Shown: piece after piece, positions 10,876 through 21,743 of the stretch
Position numbering within the stretch: the stretch's first letter is position 1
Layout: each line of letters opens with the position of its first letter
Assembly (NCBI RefSeq): GCF_954871325.1
Contig: NC_088775.1
Location: 7,231,561 to 7,295,560 of the forward strand
DNA length: 64,000 nt
Source: Gordionus sp. m RMFG-2023
Taxonomy: Eukaryota; Nematomorpha; Gordioida; Chordodea; Parachordodidae
Direction: 5' to 3'
The notes under the pieces: model-generated
What the model was told of the DNA's origin: nothing
Seen by the model: only the letters and a program-made list of their open reading frames with translations
Database searches by the model: none
Program-made: the position numbers and the translations under genes

Positions 10876-12013
10876 TAGGCCTATTCAAAAGCTAATTCGA
10901 ATCGAATAGTGCATTATTCATATTCGATTCTTTTCTATTCGTCTTCATACGAATAATAAAATCCATTATTTGTATTCGAATCGAATTACTCGAATAATTG
11001 AAATTATAATAAAATATATTGCAAATTTAATTTTAAACAGAAAAAATTATTATAATAAATAAAAAATATGTAATAAATAATCTGATGATAAAAAATATGT
11101 AATCAAGTTATAAACAAAATTAAAATGCATATTATAATTTAATTCATAATTCTAAAATATTTAAGGCAAAAAGTTTTTCTTATATTTTATTCCTTACAAC
11201 AAATTAGTTCCAACTAAGAAAAGTTTTTGACAAGAAGTTGATGTTCCTTGTATGGATAGGTAATCTCTAGGTGTGAATGAAACCTTTTATAATGATTAAT
11301 AAGAGTGGATGGTTTTTCTTATATATTTTTCATTATATGACATGCGATTTTTTGACAACGAATTAGTTCCAACTAAGAAAAGTTTTTCACAAGAAATTAA
11401 TGTACCTTGTATGGATAGGTAATTCCTAGGCGTGAATGAAACCTACTATAATGATTAATATGAGAGGATTTTGTTTTGCCTTTACATTTTATAATGCTCT
11501 TAAAATGATTGCAATCATCCTTTTCACCTCTTTATTGATTTGATATTGATCCCATATAATCGCTCTTTTTGTGAGGAAATTTTGTCAAATTCAACATCAT
11601 GCATAACTATTTCGTCAGAAGCATTCTCCTCTAACATAATTAGGCTACTAACAATAATTTATTGTAGAGATGTATAATATTTTTATATACCTTTGGTTTG
11701 TGTAATTTTTTAACATAATATTTTATGATATTCAAAAAATTAATTTCTCGTTAGATTCGAAAAATACGGCAAATAAATTTTAATATTTATCAATTTTCAC
11801 TTCAGAGATTTTTAAATTTGAGCTAGACTTTTTATAAACACATTACCTGTCATATTGGAAGGTCATCAAATAAAAATGACAAATGTTAGCTTTATTAAAA
11901 GCAATTTATTAAATATTCCAAATGATTCGTTTTATTGGAATCGAATAAATAATTATTCGTATTCGGTTAAAACAAATTTATTATTCGATTCGAATTTTTT
12001 CTGAACAGGCCTA
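10876..12013 (-). mobile_element. hAT remnant, family F (1.14 kb), with duplicated dimerisation-domain fragment
   Basis: The ends are inverted: TAGGCCTATTCAAAAG on the left and, read backwards, TAGGCCTGTTCAGAAAA on the right. Both are followed by a 'TTCGAATCGAATA' block. The flanks share TATTTA. The minus strand contains a hAT C-terminal dimerisation motif twice, 'DYLSIQGTSTSCQKLF' near 11205-11285 and 'NYLSIQGTLISCEKLF' near 11355-11440. Each is followed by 'LVGTN'. The duplication has a period of about 150 bp. There are stops between the pieces, so it is dead. Confidence 0.7.
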
Positions 12014-12209
12014 CTATTTATTGAGATCTGTTCGAGGGAATAGTAAACCGAATTTGTTTAAATAAACTGCTGTAAATCAATCGAATTCTTTGATTACAAA
12101 TTAATTAAATTTTAAAAAAATTAGTGGTAAAATTATATATTCATATTTTTATGTGTTTACTAATTTTTTAAATATATGTTTTAAAGATTATTAGGTATAT
12201 ATTTTTAAA

Positions 12210-12900
12210 AAAAATAGATTTACAACGAGGTCGCCTAAATAATCATTTTTAAAGTTTTATATAAACTTCAATTTCAAATGTTTGCAATTTCTAGTAAAGG
12301 TGATTAGATTTAATTTTCTTAGGGATATTTATAAAATAATAACGGATAAAGATCTATTGGTTCGCAACTGGTATTACAAAATTTAAATGTATTAACCCAT
12401 CTATTTAATATAATTACATTTTATATTTTTACATAAAATTCAAAAATAATATTTGTGGTTTAAATAACCTAATTTACAAAATTATTAATTTATTGAGACT
12501 GATGTTGTAATAAACAACTTTACTATTACTTTGACCATAAAATCTAGTACACACCTAATATATTTAATATTTAAATACCTTTTTTAAAATTTATGTTTTC
12601 TTTACCAGTATTTTTCATTCAACTCATTCTGGATCAATAACCTTGTAACTATAATAAAAATTAGTCATATTAACTAGCTAAGTGATATGATATATATTTT
12701 TCAGAGTTATAATATTTGAATAGGATCAAAAGTTAGACTGAGAAGTAGATAGACACTTAGATGAAGAAAGAGTGATATAGAATAGATAAAGTTGGGAGCA
12801 TATGGCAAAATGTAGGCATGTAGGGAAAGGTCAATGAGTATAATGGCCTAGGATTTAACAGCCTGAATAATCAAGATTGGAAAAAAAGAAAATATTTTGT
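12210..12900 (+). repeat. Interspersed repeat family R1, copy 2
   Basis: It has the same ordered landmarks as 2290-3060, including 'GGTCGCCTAAATAATC', 'AACCCATCTA', 'TCTGGATCAATA' and the purine-rich tail 'GATCAAAAGTTAGACTGAG'. Confidence 0.5.
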
Positions 12901-12949
12901 TTTGAATTTTTAAAAAATATTTCTGTTAAAAACCAAAAACCTCGCTCCT

Positions 12950-13620
12950 CTTTTCATAACAAAACTATCATTTACATGAAGACAAACGGTTTGCTGTTGG
13001 AATTCGACACAGGCACTGCTTGCAATATGATAGACTAAGGTGGCTAGACTCGTACTAGAAAACCAATATTTTCTTCTGAGTATAAACTTGCAGGGTATGA
13101 CAATATTAAAATCGAAGTTTTGGGTAATTAAAGGAAAAAATTCCCTTAATTTTGAAATATCTTTCCTTAAAATATTTAATATAAAGCTTTCGAAAAAAAT
13201 TGTAGATAAATATATAAAATATTAAAACTGTTCCTACATTTAATACGATTATATCGATATTTCCTCAAGTTAAAAATCAAACAAGCAGTTGCCCGCATAA
13301 ACCCGAACGTAAAACCTATAGCTTTACACGAGTAAGAAGAGTTACAATTCTTTTGCATTTAACCGTAGAAGATGAGTTGAACAGACTTCTTGACGAAGCG
13401 ATCATCAAAAATGTGATTGCCACAACAACTCCAATCATTTGGGAGATATTAGCTATAAATAACCTATAAAAATCCGGGCCGCCGATATGCGAAGATTTTC
13501 GTTTAACAATCAATAAATATTTCGCAAAATATAACAATTTACTACCAACTTTCATCGACATTAACTAAAAGCGCATATGATAAAAATTTTAACGATTGAT
13601 TTTAGAGACGCATTCCTATA
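12950..13620 (+). mobile_element. Ty3/gypsy-type LTR element fossil (protease and start of reverse transcriptase)
   Basis: The recognisable parts are a retroviral-type aspartic protease signature ('LLLEFDTGTACNMI' at about 12990), then the entry to the RT domain with 'EDELNRLLDEAIIKNV' and 'CEDFRLTINKYF'. It is broken by several changes and is old; the rest of pol and the LTRs are not seen. Two open frames on the opposite strand (13176-13561) are antisense shadows of it. Confidence 0.7.
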
Positions 13621-14158
13621 AGGAGTTAGTTCAGAATGTTAGAAATGATGTTTGATACGCTTAAAACGACATTAGTGAAAATTATCCACAAAAGAGAGGA
13701 CTGAAAATGTATTATAGAAACAAAAATATTATAAAGAGAGGAAACTTGAGTCTCATGAATTTGAAAAGAATTAAAAGGTTTGGATAGAATACGAAAGAGG
13801 GATGATGTGGATGACACAGTAAAAACAAGCATGCCAACTAACTGAAAGATATTTGACATGCAAGCAAAGGAAATAACAGTGATGGGAGACTTAAAAATGT
13901 TTCGAAACCCCCATTACCTTGACGACAATTTGTAGTGGGGAAAACTGTAATATATACGATTAATTGTTATTTTAATTTATATAACAACTTAATATTTTTT
14001 TTAGATTTATTTTAGAAATTAGATATTAATTCAAAATCCTTTATTTTCAATTTTCAAATAATAAATAATATAAAGTATTAAAAAAACGAAAATATAATAT
14101 TTTATGTTTTAATATATTTAAAAATGTTTGAAAAATATATAATAATACTATTAAAAAA
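13621..14158. other. Spacer, no recognised gene
   Basis: A purine-rich stretch (13630-13920) without an open frame, followed by nearly pure A+T sequence up to the LINE 3' end. Confidence 0.45.
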
Positions 14159-15918
14159 AAGAACGGAGATGGTGTGACGCAGGGAAACAAAAATGAAAAA
14201 GGGACGTAAGTGTTGTCTAGGATAGCTCTTTGGCTAGAAGACTACCATTGAAACTGATATAATTAGCTTTGAGAATCGCTATGGATAATCGTTGACGAAG
14301 AAAAAAACCCTCTCGAGGTTCTTCTGAGAGTTTGCTGATTTGTGATCCTAAGTTTTTGAAAAATGCTAAGGCGAGTTTGCCGAAGGTGCCAAGAGTGGTT
14401 GATATGATTGGGATGAAGCAATGATCGTTCATTATTTCTGTGTATTTAGAAGTTTTAAGTTGTTCCTTCTGGTCAAGAATGTTGATGGCGTGGTTGGATG
14501 GGGCCAAGGGGTCAATGCAGGAATAGTCCCATACCAAAAGTTGGCCTCTCCTCCATGGGATTTGAGAGATCCCATCAGGACGTTTACCGTCAGATCTAAA
14601 AAGACCCTGTGGTTCTAGCGTGGAAGGAATTTGGGCGGATTTCAGAGCATGTTGGATGATTGTATTACATTGCTTGTGTCTGATGAATCGTCCATTGCAG
14701 GAGCGACAATGTAAACTATGTCTACCCTTCGAGTCAACTGGCGAGTTGCACCCTGAGCAGATGTGAGGGTGAGTGATGGAACAATTTAGACGAATGCCGA
14801 TGGCGTGGGTAAATTCATTGTTGGATAGTTGAAGCTGAAGATTGGTAGATGGGATGGCCTCAAGAAACTCATGTCCCGTACCATTGAGCAAGGAAGAGAA
14901 TAGGGTGCGGTCGGTAGATTGCATGCTAGATAAGAGAGTTCAACGCAGTGAGCAACCACTGGTGCATCCCAGTCTTTCTGTCTATGGGTTGTGGGGGGAT
15001 GAGAATCAGCATTGATCCTTGTTTTCCAAATATCCATAGCCACGATTAAGGAAAGGTATTCTTTAGAATTATGGGCGGTGGTTATTGGCTTTGTCAAGAG
15101 GCTACTCGATATGAAAGTAGTTATTGCTAAGTCAAGTGGAGATCTGATGCCGAGACCACCAAATTTGGTTGGAAGAGTTACTTGGGCCCAAGCGTTTTCG
15201 TTGAATCTGATATTTACTATTTTTTCGGTTAAGTCCTTTATTCCTTTTTCGTAAGTTTGGAGAGGAATAGGATATTTAAAAATTGGTGTTGACCGAAGTG
15301 CGTAAAGAATCCTTGGTATAAAAAAGAAATTTTTTAGCAAAAAAAAGGACTTGTGTGATGGAAGAAGTGTAAAGATGTCCTCCAGTTAAAGGAGTATGTC
15401 AAGTGTGGAATGAAGACAGGTGCTTATTGCCTCGTGTCCTCCAACAGGCGATCCTAGATGTGTTAATTCAACACTTGATGTGAATTTGAAATCGTGAGTG
15501 TTGGGAGCATTAGAATTTAAAAGTGAGAATTCAGATTTGCTCTGGTTAAGCGAAAGTCCAATGACTGTGTTTATTTCTTTAATTATTTTGACTGCTTTGG
15601 CTATTTCACTACTGGGACCACTCAAGATTCCATCATCAATATACCAAGCGTGGAGCGATAGAGTACATGAAGAGTTTATTGATTTTATCATGTCATTGAT
15701 TCCAAGACTAATGAGAAGGGATCCGAGAGGGTCACCCTGTTGGATACCCTCGACAGAAAGTATCTTTTCTTTTTTGAATTGTAAGATTGTTGGTGATTGG
15801 TAGCAAGAGAAAAGAAATTTAGTGTAAGCGGGGAAATGGAAGCAAGTTGAATGTAGGAACGTGTTGCGCGAAAGAGTGTTGTAGGCATTAGAGAAGTCAA
15901 TTTTTACTAGGGATTCGT
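14159..15918 (-). mobile_element. LINE copy 2, 5'-truncated, best-preserved (RT, zinc finger, endonuclease)
   Basis: Reading the minus strand from 15918, RT motif A is 'KIDFSNAYNTLSR' and then comes 'GIQQGDPLGSLLISLGIND'. The catalytic core is 'WYIDDGILSG' (Y-x-D-D form), then 'LSLNQSKSEFSLLN' and the thumb region ending near 14990. A long open stretch (14217-14924) carries a zinc-finger-like 'CSGC...GRHSLHC...RHKQCN' and then a restriction-like nuclease with 'KRPDGISQIPWRRG' and 'LLVWDYSCIDPLAPSN', ending 'LLAKELS'. At least three frame changes occur between 15900 and 14924. The 5' half of the element is absent, which is the usual LINE 5' truncation. The family shares all domains with copies at 4130 and 46350. 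Confidence 0.85.
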
Positions 15919-16285
15919 TTTTTGGGTTATTTCAAAATGAGGCATTATGGGAAAAATACACTCCATTAAATTTTAAATATTTGGATATAATTAGAAGTTT
16001 CATTTAAATTTCCTTATATAGCCTAATGATATAAATATTACTTTAAAATCTGAAATGTCAAATCCGGAAATGGTCTTAAAATCAAATTGGCATTATATTT
16101 TCGTAAAACCGTCAATAACTGATTTTTTTTCATTTCGAGAATGGTTACAAATTTATATTCGGATTGCTTAATGATTTAACATTCATCTTTATTATGAATT
16201 TTTACAATTGTAATCATCCATATTTCCTAAACCTCGGCCCAACTTGAAATTTTTTTAATAATTAATTCTATATATGCTACAGGGT
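15919..16285. other. Spacer, no recognised gene
   Basis: AT-rich sequence between the LINE 5' truncation point and the next fossil; nothing recognised. Confidence 0.5.
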
Positions 16286-16760
16286 ATTATAATTCCTGCC
16301 AGATTTTTGAAGCGGCTACACCGTTAGTTTTAGTTTAAAAAAAAGGACAATACTTTGCTAGTTTGTGCTGATTTTAGTGTTGCAGTAAATCCTCAATTAG
16401 AAATTTTTAAACATCCTCTACCATGGATAGGACATTATTGCTAAGGTTGAAAATGGTAAGTTATTTTAGAAAATAGATTTTTCTTCAGCTTATTTGGAAA
16501 TGAAACTTCATGACGGTGTCTACTAACAAAGGTCTGTTTCAATTTAATAGGGTACATTTTGGGCTGACAGCTGCTTATTTCCAAAAAACTATGGGTGATA
16601 TATTTTCTGACATAAATGGGGTCATATATTATTTAGATGATTTATTAATATTGATAAGGATGCTGAGGATCACTTTAACAAATTAAAAAAGGCTTTTAAA
16701 AATATGAAATTAAAAAAGAGAATTTGGTAAAGAATAACAATAAGTATTTGGGACTATTAA
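16286..16760 (+). mobile_element. Ty3/gypsy-type LTR element fossil (reverse transcriptase)
   Basis: RT landmarks of the gypsy type follow in order: 'VCADFSVAVNPQLEIFKHPL', then 'LFQFNRVHFGLTAAYFQKTM', then 'GVIYYLDDLLI' (the Y-x-D-D core). It is broken and looks old. It overlaps the RT entry region also present at 12950-13620, so it is a separate copy and not the other half of that one. No LTRs were found. Confidence 0.7.
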
Positions 16761-17160
16761 TGTTATTATATAAATTTATTAAATAGAAAAATAAAATCAT
16801 AAAATAAGAATGCATTTACTTACAAACTGCGCAAATAATTTAAAAGGTATAAAAAAATAACTTAAAAAAAACTGCACTTTAAAATAAAAAACAAGCTCAA
16901 TTCGTTTGTTTTGAAATATCATGGGGTTCTGCAATTATTAACATTTTATAACATTTATATATAGATGGTATAATAACAAATTTCTTTAAGAACTTGAAAA
17001 TTTAAAATAAATTAACGGATAAATATATTGAAACTACGTAAACGAATTATTTATAAATAAAAATATTTTATTTTATATTTTTTTGCTTTAATTCGAAATT
17101 AATGGTGACAGCATATTGTAAATAATTTAATATACGTCAAATCTATTTTGATCACAATTT
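16761..17160. promoter_or_regulatory. Upstream region of receptor gene 1, no definite element
   Basis: About 400 bases of AT-rich sequence precede the start codon. No clear TATA or initiator site can be told apart from the general AT background. Confidence 0.2.
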
Positions 17161-18579
17161 ATGGATGAACAGCAACTATGTTCTAAATATTCCTCGCTAA
17201 TAATTCTTGACAATTACAAAATAAACCGGTTTGCCAAAATTTTTTGTATATTTATTTTGATTTCGGGTCTCATAGGAAATTTATTTGGGGTAATTTTGAC
17301 ATATGACCCACCCGCAATCATTAATTTCTACGCTAATCTAAAGATTTTAATTAAATGTGTGAAGAGTTTGTTGATAAAAATAATAAAACTATCAGCTGGT
17401 AAATGGTTTCAAAAGCAGCTGTCAGTAAATGCAAGGTGTGAAAATAACATTTCGTTCTCCTACAACAGAATAAAGCGTAAGGCAAATGTTAATCAATATT
17501 TGTTAAAGTGGTTTTTCATAGTAAATTTCATAAATGTTTCAGGTTTGATTATATCACCCGTGCTTAAAATATACGGGCGTGAACATCAAGAAAACTTATT
17601 TTGGAGGTCAAAGGGTTGGATATCCTATTTGGCACATTATCATTATCCCATATCAAGATCTTTGATACATTTTGGTTTCTTCATTTATTTGCTCTTTTTT
17701 GCTAATCAACTAATTGCAGTTGTATTCCCATTCAAGTACAAATTGTTAGTTGATATTAAAAAAGTCAGAATTGCTATGCTATTGAGTCTCACATACTCGA
17801 TCATATGGTATTTTCCTACTTACAAATGGCTTACAATGCATAAGACAAAATTATGTACAACGCCAGTAAGCGGGGAAAATAAATCATACACAGAGGATTA
17901 TGCCTATTATTTTCGACTCCGAAAATTTGATCCCCAGGACAAAAGCTCTTGGTATTTTTGGATTACTTACCACATTTGCAGAGAAGTTTTTACTGTGCTA
18001 ATACCTTTTTCTCTGATGATTTTATGTAAAATTATACTGATCAAAAGGGGTAATAAAGTTGCTGATATTATTTATAAATCATTCAATAGTAAGCATGTTA
18101 TAAGCGTATCTGACAATGAAACTAAAAAAGATTGTGATGCTAATAAAAGTATTCTTGACAATTTTAAAAAACCTAATTTTCATTTAATCGATTTAATTGA
18201 AAATAATCCCAAACCTACTCAAAATTATAATTTAATTGAGAATAGATTGAACTTAACTGATAAAATAGTTAACACTTATAACACAAATTCCTCTAATAGA
18301 TGGCACTCAAAAAAGTTATCCGAAAATAAGCAACACGTAAAAACTATAACCATCTTAACATTTCAATTTATATTTCTTTTGCTACCAATATCAGTGATTC
18401 AAATGATAATAGATATATTGAACACGATATATCCTATAAAAGCGCTAGTATATATTTATTTATTTTTTGTGGCGTTAGAATATATATACGTTAGTTGTAC
18501 TTTTTATTTAAACTTTTTATTCAATTCCAATTATAGAATATTGGTCATCGATAGATTGATGATATACACCAAAATTTAA
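17161..18579 (+). CDS. Putative rhodopsin-like seven-transmembrane receptor 1 (472 aa)
   Basis: A single uninterrupted frame, 472 residues. Hydrophobic helices can be placed at about 24-48 (with the TM1 'GLIGN'), 113-136, 164-192, 203-224, 266-294 (with 'IPFSLMIL', a typical TM5 of peptide receptors), 393-418 and 424-454. After TM7, 'NFLFNSNYR' resembles the start of helix 8. The TM3 end reads 'ANQLIAVVFPFKYK', where a class A receptor would have 'DRY/DRFIAVxxPxxY', so the DRY arginine is gone. The loop between TM3 and TM5 has Cys232. TM1 and TM2 are separated by about 64 residues, far more than the usual loop of ten or so. Either this is a real insertion or a small in-frame intron is being read through. 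The third inner loop is about 100 residues. The family is most like invertebrate neuropeptide receptors, but the ligand cannot be inferred. A membrane receptor is likely; the class assignment is moderately sure. Confidence 0.8.
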   Translation: MDEQQLCSKYSSLIILDNYKINRFAKIFCIFILISGLIGNLFGVILTYDPPAIINFYANLKILIKCVKSLLIKIIKLSAGKWFQKQLSVNARCENNISFSYNRIKRKANVNQYLLKWFFIVNFINVSGLIISPVLKIYGREHQENLFWRSKGWISYLAHYHYPISRSLIHFGFFIYLLFFANQLIAVVFPFKYKLLVDIKKVRIAMLLSLTYSIIWYFPTYKWLTMHKTKLCTTPVSGENKSYTEDYAYYFRLRKFDPQDKSSWYFWITYHICREVFTVLIPFSLMILCKIILIKRGNKVADIIYKSFNSKHVISVSDNETKKDCDANKSILDNFKKPNFHLIDLIENNPKPTQNYNLIENRLNLTDKIVNTYNTNSSNRWHSKKLSENKQHVKTITILTFQFIFLLLPISVIQMIIDILNTIYPIKALVYIYLFFVALEYIYVSCTFYLNFLFNSNYRILVIDRLMIYTKI

Positions 18580-19965
18580 AAAAATATATCTATCAAAAAA
18601 CTATGAGCATTCCTCATTAGATAAACTTAAAATGAATGCTTGTCTATTTTTATATACCATTTTTATGTTATAATTTTATATCTATACCTATTTTTAAATA
18701 TAAATGTAAAAAATTATATTGTTCCTTGATATCTTTACCTTATTAATAAATTAAATGTTCCGATAAAAAAAAATAAACATATAATCCTTAGAGAGGTTTT
18801 TTTCAAAAATAAACGAACTCAGCTATACTGCATTCATATGGAGTAATTTAAAGAAAGAAAAATTAAGATATTTTATTTTAAATTACAAGATGTATACTTG
18901 AGGTGTCAAAATCAATCCTTTATTAAGAATTGTTCAGAAGAAGTCTATTTTAATATATACTTATTATTTATCATGCAGATAATTTTAAAATTTTTCATAT
19001 TTTTTGGAATCTTATTTTTTGGAAAAAGTTTGCAATTAAATTTGATAAAAAAAATAAAATTATTAGCTAGCGAATTATTTAAAAAAGATATATGAATATA
19101 TTCATTAATAAATTGCCATAATATGAACTATAAAATGGAATAATTTAATTCATCAAATTTTTCCGTGAATTAACCATTAAGATAGAGTGTTCTCTTATAT
19201 CTTTCCTTGCATTTACATCTAATTCGGGTGTACAAAAATTAATGTAAAATTATGATATTTATATCGTATATGGTTAGTTAGGCTAGAAATCGCGCTTACT
19301 GTGAATGCATGGCTAAACATTTGGTGTGAATTGCCTGAAGAAATATTAATGAGATTTATATAACGTGATATTCCATCAATGGTTTTTTTTAAATGCTGAA
19401 GAATACTGCAGAAATTATTAAGTTTGAGATTAAATTAAATCTTCCAATGCCTCTACTCTAGGAGTTTAAGATTCAATTTACTAAAAAGATAAGCACAAGC
19501 ACACTATTTATTAATTATATATATTCTTCTATTCGTACCAATAATCTATTTTAATTACTGCCGGGCCTTGACAGTAGGGTAAATCACTGTCAATTAATGG
19601 ATCAGGTATCATCATTATTCTTTAATTAAATGGGCCCTGACACTAGGGTAAATTTTACTGCCAAACTGGGGATGCAAATTCCCTGCACTGAATATGCCCC
19701 CTTTTGGGTGGTGTAAGCCACTTAATTGTGTTTTTAATAAGATAAACTATTAATGATCAATAATTTTCACAGAATAACTAAATTTTTTTATAATCATTCA
19801 TTAATTTTATTTCTAGATTTACCATAAAAAATTTGTTACAATTATGGATTTATATAATGATTCAAAAATTCACTAATTTATTGAAACATATATTCTAAAA
19901 GGATAAGCGCAATTTTAATAATTTTAAAATATTTTTTTTGCAAAGGTGATTACATTTATTATATA
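18580..19965. other. Spacer with no recognised gene
   Basis: Mostly AT-rich. A GC-richer patch at 19560-19710 has two similar halves ('CTTGACAGTAGGGTAAAT' and 'CCTGACACTAGGGTAAAT', about 80 bases apart), probably a small local duplication. The 65-codon frame at 18898 is low-complexity hydrophobic sequence and not a convincing gene. Confidence 0.45.
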
Positions 19966-19969
19966 TATA

Positions 19970-20935
19970 TATAAATTAGTTATAGAATAGGGTCGTTTTT
20001 AAAATAAAAATAAATATTTTTAAAACATTAAACTCATAATTGTTTTGTGATTTCAAATAAAGGTGTTTAGAATAAATTTTCTTATGAATATTTATAAAAA
20101 ATAACTTGTAATAGATTTATTGGTTTGTATCCTTATTCTAAAAATTAAAATAAATAGCGCATCTATTTTATTAAACTATATTTTTGAATTTAAATTTATA
20201 AAAGCATTTTGGTAATTAAACCAAATTTCAGAAAAAAATCATCAAAATATAAATTTAGAAATTTAATAAGTAATTGGTTGTAGGATGTTGTAACAACTTT
20301 TATTAACTGTTATACCTCAAAATATAGAACCCTCTTTATATATTTGATATTATATCTATAAAGACACTCTTTTAGTAATATATTTATATCTTTTTTGCCA
20401 GTATTTTAAGTTCTACTTATTATGGATTAAATAATCTCTTATTATGATAAAAATTAATCACATTTAAGTAACATGATGATATTTTTTGACAAAGTTATGG
20501 TGTTTAAATAGAATTCAGGTGAAGGAAGGTCGAAATATTTTAGCATAGAAAAATGTGAAAGCAAAGTGTGGGCCTGGGTATCTGAAAAGAATAAAGGCTC
20601 TAACGATATGGCGCGAGGTGCGAGTCAGTAAAAATATATTTTATTAACTAATTTTTTCCTTTCACACTTCGTTTATATACATTTTTTATAAGTCCAAATT
20701 AGAATACAAAAAAGTAAAATAATATAAAAAAGTAAGGTTACGCCGTATATAAAATAAAATTAGATTATAACAAATAATAAAAATTAGATTATAATAAATA
20801 ATAAAAATTAGATTACAAAAAGTTCAAAAACAAAAAGTATATATAACGCAACAGTATCATTATCTGAAAAGTAAAGTAAATTTGGATTGGGAGGGCTGGG
20901 GGAAGAGAGGCGCAATATAATTATATATTGATAAG
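19970..20935 (+). repeat. Interspersed repeat family R1, copy 3, with an insertion
   Basis: It is the longest copy and is collinear with 2290-3060 ('GGTAATTAAACCAAATTTCA', 'CCTCAAAATATAGAACCC', 'TTTTTTGACAAAGTTATGG', 'GGATTGGGAGGGCTGGG'). The 3' part is split by the block at 20590-20871. Confidence 0.6.
20590..20871. mobile_element. Unclassified insertion flanked by an 11-bp direct repeat
   Basis: TATCTGAAAAG occurs at 20579-20589 and again at 20861-20871. The uninterrupted copy of the host repeat has it once, so about 271 bases plus one target duplicate were inserted. The insert holds a GC-rich start ('GATATGGCGCGAGGTGCGAG') and about 2.5 tandem units of 24 bp ('AAAAATTAGATTATAA' type) at 20754-20816. 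The class is not resolved. Confidence 0.6.
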
Positions 20936-21743
20936 CTGATGAATATCAATCGAGAGTAGAGAATAAGGAGTTGAAGTGAGTAATAATTAGTGAACGTCAA
21001 AATTTGATCTATGATGGACCGGGCCGAGTTGTCAATTAAAAAATTCGTACGACGAGGGTCCCAAAAAAATCAAAATTTTGAGTTCCAAGCTAATTCCTAT
21101 TAACTACTATGTATTAGAAAACGTATCAATAAATTCAACGATAGTCTAGGTTAAGCAAAATTCTTTGTCCCAAAAGTGCCCAAATTAGACGTGTTTTACT
21201 GTATTTAATTTAAAGGTAAATTACTTTTGAAAGACTTTTCGTTTTTGTAGTATATTTAAAATAAAAAAAGAATAACAAAAACTAAAGTAACTCCTCTAGA
21301 AAAAATAGTAATATAAAATAAAATACACAAAAAAATTCAATAAAAACTCATATGAACTGAATTGTAATGCAAATTTAAATATTAATAAAAGACCGATACT
21401 GATACTGGTATGGACTAAAAAATAATTTAAAAACCGGTCTGGACTGCGATCCTGAAAAAAGCCGGTCCGTTTATCGGTCCGATCTTGGTTTAAGACCGAT
21501 CGAAGCATTTCGTTAAACTTCATTAGTAAGAATGAGGAAAATTAAAAAATCTTTTATTTTGAATTTCATAGCAATTTTTTTTTATAAAAAAACATTCATA
21601 ACCAAAAAATAAACATTAAATAAAATACAAAATGGTAGCCTATTTTCTAGAGCTGAGTTACCTTACTTTATTTCGTAACATGAGGCCTTCGTGATATTTG
21701 GTAGCGCTACATATGATCCCGCAATATTTACTTACATTTTAAA
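20936..21743. other. Spacer, no recognised gene
   Basis: The patch at 21415-21515 is rich in 'GGTC/GACC' words arranged as short inverted repeats ('AACCGGTC', 'GCCGGTCCG', 'GACCGATC'), suggesting the end of another MITE. The 75-codon minus frame over it is not a gene. Confidence 0.35.

Noticed and set aside
13176-13561. Two minus-strand open frames of 60-81 codons
   Set aside because: They lie antisense to the gypsy fossil, whose plus-strand motifs are recognisable.
14421-15254. Plus-strand open frames of 65-80 codons
   Set aside because: They are antisense to the LINE, whose minus-strand RT and nuclease motifs are clear.
12950-16760. The two gypsy fossils as one element split by the LINE
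   Set aside because: Both cover the entry region of the RT domain, so they overlap in content and must be separate copies.
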